Of a stretch of 64,000 nt of DNA, positions 38,640-45,954 are shown one piece after another (position 1 is the first letter of the stretch; every line of letters begins with the position of its first letter). This stretch comes from Serratia surfactantfaciens (GTDB taxonomy: Bacteria; Pseudomonadota; Gammaproteobacteria; Enterobacterales; Enterobacteriaceae). The notes below the pieces were generated by a model, which was not told where the DNA came from, made no database searches, and saw only the letters and a program-made list of their open reading frames with translations. The stretch is from the NCBI RefSeq assembly GCF_001642805.2, contig NZ_CP016948.1:3596001-3660000 (forward strand), read 5' to 3'. The position numbers were made by a program, and so were the translations under genes.

Positions 38640-38948
38640 TCAGAAACCGTTAACGTGAAGGAATTCGCGGAATGTCGCCTCATTCCACGGCTGGCCGCTG
38701 CGATCGAACAGACGGCGCTGATTCAACGCGCTGACGATCTGCTCCAGCTCCTCCGCTCCCTGATCGAAGATCGTTTCCAGCGCCGCCACCAGCGCGGTTT
38801 CGAAACCGTCCGGCACGCGGGCGCGGTTTTGCCAAACCACGTTGCGGAACTGGCCCGGCTGATGAATTTGACCGTTGCCGCCTTCGCGGGCCGGCGTCAC
38901 CTGTTGGGTGTCCGGCAGCCAGGGATTGAAATCGGTGATGTGCTGCAT
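38640..38948 (-). CDS. Small protein with a recombinase-like helix-turn-helix
   Basis: A 102-residue protein encoded between the Rieske ferredoxin and alpha subunit. I set the start at ATG 38948, two bases after the ferredoxin stop; the longer frame overlaps the ferredoxin gene. The C-terminal half (LNQRRLFDRSGQPWNEATF, about 76-94) resembles the short helix-turn-helix seen in recombinase-like proteins of some Rieske operons. The N-terminal part is rich in Gln, Asn and Pro (NPWLPDTQQV). There is no recombinase catalytic domain. An assembly or regulatory partner for the oxygenase is possible. Function unknown. Confidence 0.7.
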   Translation of the reverse strand: MQHITDFNPWLPDTQQVTPAREGGNGQIHQPGQFRNVVWQNRARVPDGFETALVAALETIFDQGAEELEQIVSALNQRRLFDRSGQPWNEATFREFLHVNGF

Positions 38949-38950
38949 GA

Positions 38951-39268
38951 TTACTCCTCCGCGATAAAGGTGATCTGGATTTGGTTGTCGACCACCCGGG
39001 TGGGATAGGTTTGCAGATCGCGGCCGCCCGGCTCGCGCAGACATTGGCCGGTGCGCACGTCAAACAGCGCTTCGTGCAACGGACACTCAACCTTGCCGTC
39101 ATCTACAAACCCTTGGCTGAGCAAGGCATAAGCATGCGGGCAGACGTCTTCCAGCGCGTAGTAGTTACCGTCGAGCAGGTAAACCCCGATCTCTTTTCCT
39201 TCCACTTTGCCGGAGAAAGGAAAATCTTCTTTCACCTGAGACACTTCGCACACATTCTTCCAGCTCAT
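38951..39268 (-). CDS. Rieske-type [2Fe-2S] ferredoxin
   Basis: A 105-residue ferredoxin with ligands C43, H45, C62 and H65 (CPHAYALL ... CPLHEALFD). It shuttles electrons from the FAD reductase to the Rieske oxygenase. It is the first gene of the minus-strand operon, with the 16-bp palindrome 22 bases before its start codon. Confidence 0.92.
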   Translation of the reverse strand: MSWKNVCEVSQVKEDFPFSGKVEGKEIGVYLLDGNYYALEDVCPHAYALLSQGFVDDGKVECPLHEALFDVRTGQCLREPGGRDLQTYPTRVVDNQIQITFIAEE

Positions 39269-39665
39269 TGCTTTTGTCCTCTATCTGATTGTTTCATATA
39301 TGAAACTCAGTTTCTTATTTAATACAGTCACTATAAGTCTGGCGAAACTTTCGTCAAGCGAGCGGAACGGCAAATGTTAATGAAAGGTTGTTTAAAAATG
39401 ACAAATGCGGGAAAGATCACGAAATAATGCACCGATATGAAAAACCTATGTCAGTTGTGCGCTCCCCCGCTAATTTATGGCAAAAATTGCATTGATTCCG
39501 GCGACGTATTGCGCGTAAAAGTGTTCTCTCACTGTCTCTCACCTCTATTTGATAACAATAAATTTACATAACTTAGCCTGACCCCCCGCGTTTCTGCGCA
39601 ATGGACTCCGCGGGTAAGTTTACTGCTGCCTGAATTCGTCAACCGCTCACACTGAGGAACGCGCC
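39269..39665. other. Divergent promoter region of the Rieske operon and an MFS gene
   Basis: A 397-base A/T-rich gap. Besides the palindrome at 39291-39306 it has A/T-rich stretches near 39310-39340 and 39550-39575 that could hold the two promoters. No coding frame, tRNA or repeat is visible. Confidence 0.5.
39291..39306. promoter_or_regulatory. 16-bp perfect palindrome, candidate IclR-family operator
   Basis: GTTTCATATATGAAAC reads the same on both strands. It is 22 bases upstream of the ferredoxin start, in the expected promoter or 5' leader of the 13-kb operon. The operon encodes one regulator of the IclR family, whose members bind palindromes of this size. I found no second full copy before the divergent MFS gene or before the extradiol gene. 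Confidence 0.55.
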
Positions 39666-40907
39666 GTGCAACAACGTCAACGCTGGTTTGGGGTGATCGC
39701 CCTGCTGTTTCTGATCGTTATCGCCTATGCCGATCGGGTCAATATCGCCGTGATGTTGGTCAATCCTGACTTCCTGCAACACTTCCAACTCGGCGGCGAC
39801 CGCGCCCATCAGGGCACGCTGATGACGGTGTTTTTACTCGGCTACGGCCTGTCCGCCATGCTGTTGACGCCGTTTCTGGAAACATTGATGGGTTACCGCC
39901 GCGCGCTGACGCTGAGCGTGGTGCTGTGGGCGCTGCTCACCGCCGCCTCGCCGCTGGCGGGATCGCTGATGCTGCTGTGCGTGGTGCGCGCGCTGCTTGG
40001 CGTCAGCGAAGGGCCGCTGTTCTCGCTGAAGACCATGTACATCAGCGATCATTTCGCCGCCGACGAGCGCGGCAAGCCCAACGCGGTCAGCGCGCTGGGC
40101 GTTTCGTTGGGGCTGGTGCTCGGCTTTCCGCTGGTGAGTTTTTTGATGGCGCATTTCGGCTGGGCGATGTCGTTTCACCTGCTGGCGCTGCTCAACCTGC
40201 TGCTGGGGCTGGCACTGGTGCGGCTGTTCGTTCATCCCCTCGCCTGGTCTTCATCCTCGCGCCCCACCGATCCGCAGCCGGTGCTGAGCCGCGTCTGGCA
40301 CACCTTTGCGCTGGCCTGGCGCACGCCGATGCTCGGCTGGATCCTGCTGATCGAGATCGCCACGCTCAGCTATCTATGGGGCTCCAGCTCCTGGCTGCCG
40401 GCGTATCTGACCGATGAAAAGGGCTTCTCCATCAAGCAGATGGGCTGGATGGCCGCGCTGCCTTTCATCGTCAGCATCGCCTCCAAATATCTCGGTGGCG
40501 TGTTGCTCGATCGTATCCGCCCTTATCAGGCTCCGCTGATCTTCGTCTGCGGCGGCGCGGCGACCGCGCTGTGCATCTATGGCGTGATGAGCAGCCATCA
40601 GCTTGGTTGGATCGCCTTCTTCCTGCTGGCGGCCAATGCCTGTTGGGGCGCGCAAGGCGCGGCGATCCCGACCCTACTGCAACATTATGCGCGGCCGGAG
40701 GCGGTCGGCAGCGCCTATGGGCTGATCAACGGCATCGGCAATCTGTTCTCGGCGTTTGTGCCGATGGCGATGGGCATGGTGATGGCCAGCCAGGGTAAGG
40801 TGTCTTCAGGCTTTGCGGTGCTGATCGCCTCGCAGCTGCTGACGCTGCTGGCAGGCGGCGCACTGTTTGGCCGCATGTTGCTGGCGCGGCAGATGAAGCG
40901 GGCATAA
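39666..40907 (+). CDS. MFS transporter divergent from the Rieske operon
   Basis: A 413-residue MFS carrier with about twelve segments (ALLFLIVIAYADRVNIAVM at the start; ALLGVSEGPLFSLKTMYISDHF in the loop 4-5 region). The start is GTG 39666 with GAGG eight bases upstream. It belongs to the same broad anion:cation symporter branch as the carrier inside the operon but the sequences differ clearly, so it is not a recent duplicate. It could import a second form of the substrate or be unrelated. Confidence 0.83.
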   Translation: MQQRQRWFGVIALLFLIVIAYADRVNIAVMLVNPDFLQHFQLGGDRAHQGTLMTVFLLGYGLSAMLLTPFLETLMGYRRALTLSVVLWALLTAASPLAGSLMLLCVVRALLGVSEGPLFSLKTMYISDHFAADERGKPNAVSALGVSLGLVLGFPLVSFLMAHFGWAMSFHLLALLNLLLGLALVRLFVHPLAWSSSSRPTDPQPVLSRVWHTFALAWRTPMLGWILLIEIATLSYLWGSSSWLPAYLTDEKGFSIKQMGWMAALPFIVSIASKYLGGVLLDRIRPYQAPLIFVCGGAATALCIYGVMSSHQLGWIAFFLLAANACWGAQGAAIPTLLQHYARPEAVGSAYGLINGIGNLFSAFVPMAMGMVMASQGKVSSGFAVLIASQLLTLLAGGALFGRMLLARQMKRA

Positions 40908-40986
40908 CCCCGTTCCCCTCTCCTGCGTAGCGGAAAACCGAATGCTTTAAGTGGGTGCTCAGGGATCTGGACGCCAACAACCAGCA

Positions 40987-41006
40987 GACGGGGGATATCC
41001 CCCGTC
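40987..41006 (-). other. 20-bp perfect palindrome at the 3' end of hok mRNA A
   Basis: GACGGGGGATATCCCCCGTC folds into a hairpin between the hok stop and the foldback segment. Copy B has GGCGGAGG-caaaa-CCCCCGCC (50086-50106) at the same place: different bases, same stem. The stem is therefore probably conserved as RNA structure. Confidence 0.6.
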
Positions 41007-41017
41007 GCCGGGTTGCC

Positions 41018-41173
41018 TTACCGTTCGGATTCGTAAGCCAAAATGGCCGCAACCTCCGTAGTGCCCGATCGGATCCGCAGCTCACACAGCGTGCTGCGGG
41101 TTATCCATGCCAGCGATATTACCGTGGCACAAATAACCACCAATTTTAACAGGCTCCGTTTGTTCGGCATCAT
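41018..41173 (-). CDS. hok: Hok/Gef-family membrane toxin, copy A
   Basis: A 51-residue protein beginning MMPNKRSLLKLVVIC. It has one membrane segment (LLKLVVICATVISLAWI) and then the Hok signature: the conserved LCELRIRSG followed by TTEVAAILAYE. Hok toxins depolarise the inner membrane from within. AAGGAG lies eight bases before ATG 41173; ATG 41170 is the alternative. In Hok systems the toxin is translated only after translation of the overlapping mok frame. Here that frame is broken, so this copy may be silent. It differs from copy B by Thr39 versus Ser39. Confidence 0.88.
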   Translation of the reverse strand: MMPNKRSLLKLVVICATVISLAWITRSTLCELRIRSGTTEVAAILAYESER

Positions 41174-41220
41174 GCCTTCTTCTCCTTGCCTCGCGGCGGG
41201 TAAGAGGCTAACTTAACGTT

Positions 41221-41272
41221 GTTGGGCGTTAGAGTAGGCCTCGGGTTGATGGATATCACTCGGGGCTTTTCT
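41221..41272 (+). ncRNA. Predicted Sok-like antisense RNA, copy A
   Basis: TTGCCT (41186-41191) and TAACTT (41209-41214), 17 bases apart, form a promoter pointing against hok. Transcription would start near 41221. An RNA terminator follows: GCCUCGGG (41238-41245) pairs with CUCGGGGC (41259-41266) with two G-U pairs and runs into UUUUCUCUUU. The transcript of about 50 nt is complementary to the mok leader, as Sok is. Its existence is predicted, not shown. Confidence 0.6.
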
Positions 41273-41336
41273 CTTTGTACCTTTCACGCAGGCTCCAGAT
41301 ACAAAGATCCAGAGCACCCGCGCGCAGTATATTCAT
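41256..41336 (-). pseudogene. mok-like leader frame, copy A, truncated by a 1-base deletion
   Basis: Starting at ATG 41336 (GGAGAGG before it) the frame matches copy B (MNILRAGALDLC...KEKSPE) but ends at a TGA after 26 codons. Copy B has CGAGTCGATATCC where copy A has CGAGTGATATCC: one base is missing. The rest of the copy-B frame, which ends on the hok start codon, is therefore out of frame here, and coupling to hok is lost. Confidence 0.7.
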
Positions 41337-41450
41337 CCTCTCCGTTGCCCCCGTTTCTTTTTACTGACTCAGTTTCATTTCTGCGCAGAATTGCGCAAAG
41401 GCGTTGCAACAGGCTGAAAATCGCAGTGCGGAGGGCGACAAATGAAATAA

Positions 41451-41485
41451 AAAAAGCGGCCCCATACGATGGGAGCCGCTTTTTT
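41451..41485. terminator. Terminator of speB
   Basis: AAAAAGCGGC...GCCGCTTTTT with an inner CCCAT/ATGGG stem lies 20 bases past the speB stop on the minus strand. It also separates speB from the hok locus. Confidence 0.85.
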
Positions 41486-41504
41486 AGCGAGGAGTGTCCT
41501 GGCG

Positions 41505-42425
41505 TCAGGCGTGTTTCTTCGCCGCCTGCAGGTACAGCATCTCCAGGCCCAGGGTCGCCGCGGCCAGCGCGGTGATCTCGGACTGGTCATAGGCCGGCGC
41601 CACTTCTACCACGTCCATGCCGACGATGTTCAGCGACTGCATGCCGCGCACCAGTTTCAGCGCACGATCGGAAGTCAGGCCGCCGATCACCGGCGTGCCG
41701 GTGCCCGGTGCAAACGCCGGATCCAGGCAGTCGATGTCGAAGGTCAGGTACACCGGCATATCGCCGACGATGCCTTTGATCTGCGTCAGCAGGTCGTCCA
41801 CGCTGCGATCGTTCACCTGCGCGGCGTCCAGCACGGTGAAGCCGTTGTCATGGTCGAACTCGGTGCGAATGCCGATCTGTACTGAGTGATGCGGATCGAT
41901 CAGGCCTTCGTTCGGCGCATGGTAGAACATGGTGCCGTGATCGAACTTGCTGCCGTTGGCGTAGGTATCGGTATGGGCGTCGAAGTGTACCAGCGCCAGT
42001 TTGCCGAAATGCTTGGCGTGCGCGCGCAGCAGCGGCAGGGTGACGAAGTGGTCGCCACCGAACGAGAGCATGCGCTTACCGGCCTTCAGCAGTTTCTCCG
42101 CGTGCGCCTGCAGCTTGTCGCTCATGTCCTGCGCATCGCCGAAGTTGAACACGATGTCGCCGCAGTCAACCACGTTCAGACGATCGCGCAGATCGAAGCT
42201 CCACGGCCAGCGGTTGCCTTCCCAGGCCAGGTTGGTGGATACCTGACGAATAGCCGCCGGGCCGTGACGGCCACCGGCGCGACCGGAGGTCGCCATGTCA
42301 AACGGAATGCCGGTGATGACCCACTCTGCATCGCTGTCGTAAGGCATGAAGTTCAGCGGAAAGCGCAGGAAACCAAAGGCGTTGGACACTAATGAATTAT
42401 CGGACTGATGGCCTAAGGTGCTCAT
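41505..42425 (-). CDS. speB: Agmatinase
   Basis: A 306-residue ureohydrolase, the length of E. coli SpeB. It converts agmatine to putrescine and urea. Manganese ligands are in GGDHF (about 124-128), HFDAHTDTY (about 149-157) and [10 protein letters not shown] (about 229-238). In E. coli speB follows speA directly. Here three sulfoxide-repair genes, an ERIC element and a terminator lie between them, so speB probably has its own promoter. Confidence 0.96.
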   Translation of the reverse strand: MSTLGHQSDNSLVSNAFGFLRFPLNFMPYDSDAEWVITGIPFDMATSGRAGGRHGPAAIRQVSTNLAWEGNRWPWSFDLRDRLNVVDCGDIVFNFGDAQDMSDKLQAHAEKLLKAGKRMLSFGGDHFVTLPLLRAHAKHFGKLALVHFDAHTDTYANGSKFDHGTMFYHAPNEGLIDPHHSVQIGIRTEFDHDNGFTVLDAAQVNDRSVDDLLTQIKGIVGDMPVYLTFDIDCLDPAFAPGTGTPVIGGLTSDRALKLVRGMQSLNIVGMDVVEVAPAYDQSEITALAAATLGLEMLYLQAAKKHA

Positions 42426-42483
42426 AGTAAACCCTCGTAGTTCAACAAGTTGCCGGGCGCAGATGCCGGGCCGTTACAAAAAA

Positions 42484-42522
42484 AAATCCCTCCCGCGTCG
42501 TTAGCCCGACGAGGAAGGGATT
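42484..42522 (-). terminator. Strong terminator or attenuator upstream of speB
   Basis: On the minus strand AATCCCTTCCTCGTCG-ggctaa-CGACGCGGGAGGGATT is followed by eight or nine T. It lies 60-100 bases before the speB start. It would end transcripts from msrA and upstream, or attenuate speB if its promoter lies further up. Confidence 0.7.
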
Positions 42523-42524
42523 GA

Positions 42525-42647
42525 TACCCTGGATAATTGGAGTTGCATCAAGAAGGCCAGGGCGGGAATCCCCAGGAACTTACTCAAGTAAGTGACTGGG
42601 ATGAACGCACGCCGCCAACACAGAGGCAACTTCAAGTATGACGGGTA
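42525..42647. repeat. ERIC (IRU) element
   Basis: About 123 bases. The centre GAATCCCCAGGAACTTACT / AAGTAAGTGACTGGGATGA matches the well-known inward-facing ERIC core. The ends are an imperfect inverted repeat (TACCCtggATAaTTGgAGTTGC against TACCCgtcATAcTTGaAGTTGC). It lies between msrA and speB and would fold into a long hairpin in either transcript. Confidence 0.88.
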
Positions 42648-42777
42648 ATTCGATGTTTGTTTCGGTATTGCCGATAAGGCGGATTATCACCGTATTTTGT
42701 CCGCGCTTCAAGCACGCAAATGATCCTGGCCGCTCGTCGTTAGCAAGTATAGAAGAACGCCGTCCAACTGCAGATGC

Positions 42778-43512
42778 TCATCGCGCGTTTACGTTGACCA
42801 ACACCGGCTGTGGGCGGTAGCGGGTCGGGAAACGCTGCTCAAGCTGCTTGATTTTCGGCAGGTCGTTAATCCGAATATAAGGCGCATCGGGGTGATCGGT
42901 TAAAAAATTCTGGTGATACGCTTCCGCCGAATAGAAGTGAGCGTTGCTTTCGATACGGGTCATCAACGGCCGCTCAAAACTGCGGCTTGCCTGCAGCTGG
43001 GCCAGATAAGCGCTGGCGATCCGCTGTTGTGCGGCACTTTGCGGAAAGATAGCCGAGCGGTACTGGGTGCCGCTATCCGGCCCCTGCCGATTGAGTTCGG
43101 TAGGATCGTGCACCACCGAGAAAAATATCTGCAATAGCGCGCCATAGGAAACCTGCGTCGGATCAAAGGTCACCGCCACAGATTCTGCGTGACCGGTCAT
43201 TCCTGTGCTGACGTTGTCATAATTCGCCGTTTTCGCTGCCCCGCCGGCATAACCAGAAACCGCACCGGTCACGCCTTTCACATGCTGAAAAACCCCCTGT
43301 ACGCCCCAAAAGCAGCCACCGGCGAAAATGGCGGTTTCACTGTGCGAGGCATTTGCGGGTTCATCTATCGTCGGAGCGGGCAGCGTTACCGCCGCCGCCT
43401 CACCGCCCAGCGCCCACGCATTTCCCTGTCAAAGGATCATGCCGCTTAGGGCCATCGCGCCGGCGACGGTGCAAGCGCTCAGCAGCGAGTTAAACCTGTT
43501 TGCGCGTTTCAT
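42778..43512 (-). pseudogene. msrA: Exported peptide methionine sulfoxide reductase MsrA with an in-frame TGA in the signal peptide
   Basis: Read from ATG 43512 the frame gives a signal-peptide-like start (MKRANRFNSLLSACTVAGAM), then TGA as codon 28 (43431-43429). The open frame then continues through QGNAWALGGEAA and the MsrA catalytic motif IFAGGCFWGVQGVF, and on to SGYAGGA, GHAESV and SFERPLMTRIE. After the TGA there is no ATG or GTG before the catalytic Cys; the next GTG is past it. The rest looks intact. Either the gene is inactivated by one substitution, or the TGA is read through; its 3' base is C, a leaky context. It is 14 bases downstream of the DipZ-like gene. Confidence 0.75.
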
Positions 43513-43525
43513 TCTGCCCCCTGGA

Positions 43526-45259
43526 TTAGCCGAAGGTGAAAGCATAGGCCGACACACCGGCCCGCTCGAATTCAATGCTGAAGGTATGCTCTCCCGCCCC
43601 GTCGGTTTGACGAATCAGTTGGTAAAGCCGTTGATCGGTTATCACGCCACTGCCATCCGGCGCCACATCGACACCATGCATTTCACCCGGCGCTTTGCCA
43701 TCCAACGTGACTTTGAACGCGATCGGCTGCCCCGTCGCGGCTGGGCCCAGCACTAAATGCAGATCGCGAGCGTGAAAGCGATAGACGATACGCCCGTCAG
43801 GCGTGTTCAGCGTGGCGCGTTCTGCCCCGATGGTCCAATTGCCCGCCAGCGCCCAGTGGTTCAGCGACAACAGGGGCGAGGCCGCATAGTCAGCGGCGCT
43901 ATCCTGAACGGCAGGCGCCGAAGCGAAGTTTTCGGCACGTTGATATCCCAGGTAGGTTTCCGGCGAGATATCCGTCTGGCGACTGGCGGCCTGCTCCACG
44001 CCCTGCCCATGCACCTGACTGATAGCGGTGCTGGTGTCTTTTCCTCCCGCCAGTCTCAACAGCGTCTGAATTACGCGCTCAGACTGCGTATAATCGCCCT
44101 CACCAAAATGTTGGTAGCGTATGCGCCCGTTGGCGTCGATGAAATAGTGCGCAGGCCAATACTGGTTGTTGAACGCCTGCCAAATGCGATAGTTGTTATC
44201 GATGGCTATCGGATAATCGATACCGAGTTTTTTAGCCTCTTTAGCAACGTTAGCGGTATCTCTTTCGAAGGCAAACTCCGGGGCATGTACGCCGATCACC
44301 ACCAGCCCCTGGTCACGGTATTTTTCCGCCCAGGCTTTCACGTAAGGCAGAGAACGCAGACAGTTGATGCAGGAGTAGGTCCAAAAGTCTACCAGCACCA
44401 CCTTGCCGCGCAGCGCTTCGGCCTGCAGCGGCGGTGAGTTCAGCCACTGCACCGCCCCCGACAGCGAAGGCATTTCCCCCAGTTCGGCCAGCGCCGGAGC
44501 GGCGTCGGCCGTCGTTTGCAGCGCCGCCGGTCGGCTCGCCGGGTTAAACGCCTGCACCAGCCGCTGCTCGATACCGCCGCCAGATGCGGTGGAAATCCGC
44601 GCCAGCACGCCGGTGTCCAGGCCGAATGCAATCGCCGCCACGCCGAGTAACATGGCCACTCCCAAACCGCGGCGTATCCATTCGCCGGCGCCCAGCGAAC
44701 GCTTCATGGCGCTAAAGACCTTGCCGCCGATCAACAGCGCCAACGCCAGTGACGTAGCGGCGCCGGCGGCATAGGCCAACAGCAGCAACGTCGAACCGAC
44801 ATTGGCGCCCTGCAGCGCCGCGCCGGTGAGCACCAGGCCCAGGATCGGCCCGGCGCAGGGCGCCCAAAGCAAGCCGGTGGCAACGCCCAACAGCAACGAT
44901 GAACCCACTGAATTCTGTTTGTCCGCTGCAACCCGATCCGATAACCGATTACCGGCGGAGACCAACGGTCGCATTACGCGTTCGGCAAGCGCTGGAAACA
45001 GCAGCGTAACGCCAAACAGCGCCATCAGAAACAGCGCCAGCCAGCGGCCATATTGATTGACGGCGACCACCCAGCCCCCGCCGACGGCAGCCAGCGTGGC
45101 GAACAAAGCGAAGGTCAGCGCCATGCCAACCAACAACGGCAAACCGGAACGCAAGAACGGACGGTCTGCGCGTGCAAAAACGAACGGCAGCACCGGCAAA
45201 ATGCACGGGCTGGCGATGGTCAAAATGCCGCCTAAGTAAGCCAGTATCAGGATCCACAT
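43526..45259 (-). CDS. DipZ-like membrane thiol-disulfide reductase (CcdA plus thioredoxin domains)
   Basis: A 577-residue protein. The N-terminal 240 residues are a CcdA/DsbD-type membrane domain (LTIASPCILPVLPFVFA and LLWAPCAGPILGLVL each carry a conserved Cys). A thioredoxin-like domain follows with CINC in VDFWTYSCINCLRSLPY (about 292-308). The C-terminal 150 residues form a beta-rich domain as in mycobacterial DipZ. It would carry electrons across the inner membrane to periplasmic partners. Between msrB and msrA, the likely partners are these exported sulfoxide reductases. Confidence 0.88.
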   Translation of the reverse strand: MWILILAYLGGILTIASPCILPVLPFVFARADRPFLRSGLPLLVGMALTFALFATLAAVGGGWVVAVNQYGRWLALFLMALFGVTLLFPALAERVMRPLVSAGNRLSDRVAADKQNSVGSSLLLGVATGLLWAPCAGPILGLVLTGAALQGANVGSTLLLLAYAAGAATSLALALLIGGKVFSAMKRSLGAGEWIRRGLGVAMLLGVAAIAFGLDTGVLARISTASGGGIEQRLVQAFNPASRPAALQTTADAAPALAELGEMPSLSGAVQWLNSPPLQAEALRGKVVLVDFWTYSCINCLRSLPYVKAWAEKYRDQGLVVIGVHAPEFAFERDTANVAKEAKKLGIDYPIAIDNNYRIWQAFNNQYWPAHYFIDANGRIRYQHFGEGDYTQSERVIQTLLRLAGGKDTSTAISQVHGQGVEQAASRQTDISPETYLGYQRAENFASAPAVQDSAADYAASPLLSLNHWALAGNWTIGAERATLNTPDGRIVYRFHARDLHLVLGPAATGQPIAFKVTLDGKAPGEMHGVDVAPDGSGVITDQRLYQLIRQTDGAGEHTFSIEFERAGVSAYAFTFG

Positions 45260-45272
45260 ATCGTTCTCTCCG

Positions 45273-45773
45273 CTATGCCGCCCGCGGCGTAAATTGTAAG
45301 GCAGCCCCGTTCATGCAGTAACGCAGCCCGGTCGGTGGTGGGCCGTCGTCGAATACGTGCCCCAAATGCCCACCGCAGCGCCGGCAGTGCACCTCATCTC
45401 GCACCATGCCAAACGAGAGATCTCGACGCTGGGCGACGGCGTGCTCGAGGGGCCGATAAAAGCTCGGCCAACCGGTGTGGCTGTCAAACTTGGTATCAGA
45501 AGAAAACAGCGGCAGGCCACATCCGGCGCACGAGAATATCCCTGCGCGGTGTTCGTCGTTCAATGGGCTGCTATAGGGCGCTTCGGTCCCCTGTTCGCGC
45601 AGAATATGATATTGCGCGCCGGTCAGGCGCTGACGCCACTGTTGGTCGCTGTAATTGACTGCAAATTGCTCCGGCGCCCCCGCATTCGCTTGCAGCAAAG
45701 GCCGCCATCCCAACGCCAGCAGCGCGGATAAACCGCCGCCGGCCAGAATAAATCGCCGTCTGTTGATCATCAT
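45273..45773 (-). CDS. msrB: Exported methionine-R-sulfoxide reductase MsrB (Tat signal)
   Basis: A 166-residue protein. The start MMINRRRFILAGGGLSALLALG is a twin-arginine-type signal. The MsrB domain has zinc Cys pairs (CAGC, CRRC), HTGWPSFY and the catalytic RYCMNGAAL (Cys about 157). ATG 45773 follows GGAG by seven bases. It reduces methionine-R-sulfoxide in folded periplasmic proteins. It is the first gene of an msrB-dipZ-msrA run placed between speA and speB, downstream of the speA terminator. Confidence 0.9.
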   Translation of the reverse strand: MMINRRRFILAGGGLSALLALGWRPLLQANAGAPEQFAVNYSDQQWRQRLTGAQYHILREQGTEAPYSSPLNDEHRAGIFSCAGCGLPLFSSDTKFDSHTGWPSFYRPLEHAVAQRRDLSFGMVRDEVHCRRCGGHLGHVFDDGPPPTGLRYCMNGAALQFTPRAA

Positions 45774-45907
45774 GACCTTCTCCGCATCCAACTACTGCAA
45801 AGCCGATAAAGACAACCTATAAAGAAAGTGTTGACCAAGTCCTCACGGGAAGTTAACAAATTTGTGATAACTGATTAGCGGGGAGGGGCGGTGTGAAGGG
45901 TACGCGT

Positions 45908-45946
45908 TGAAAAAAAACGGGCGCTTCGCCAGCGCCCGTTTTTTCC
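45908..45946. terminator. Terminator of speA
   Basis: AAAAAACGGGCGCT-tcgcc-AGCGCCCGTTTTTT is a perfect stem with T tail nine bases after the speA stop. It isolates the msr operon from speA. Confidence 0.9.
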
Positions 45947-45954
45947 TTACGAAA

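Larger units (their letters stand above)
40953..41340 (-). repeat. hok/sok-type locus, copy A (direct repeat of 50052-50440)
   Basis: This stretch matches 50052-50440 almost base for base from the toxin stop codon to the mok start. The toxin coding parts differ at 2 of 156 bases. On the minus strand it holds a mok-like leader, the hok toxin and a 3' hairpin; on the plus strand, a Sok-like antisense RNA. The 3' segment at 40953-40968 is complementary to the 5' segment at 41305-41319 (8 bp GGGTGCTC/GAGCACCC plus 6 bp GGATCT/AGATCC). This corresponds to the fbi-tac foldback of Hok mRNAs. Confidence 0.85.

Noticed and set aside
38640..38948. The recombinase-like helix-turn-helix protein as a mark of a mobile element
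   Set aside because: No catalytic recombinase domain, attachment site or repeat is near, and the gene is tightly packed in a metabolic operon.
43429..43431. The msrA TGA as a selenocysteine codon
   Set aside because: It falls in the signal peptide, not at the catalytic Cys, which is encoded normally. No stable SECIS-like stem was apparent after it.
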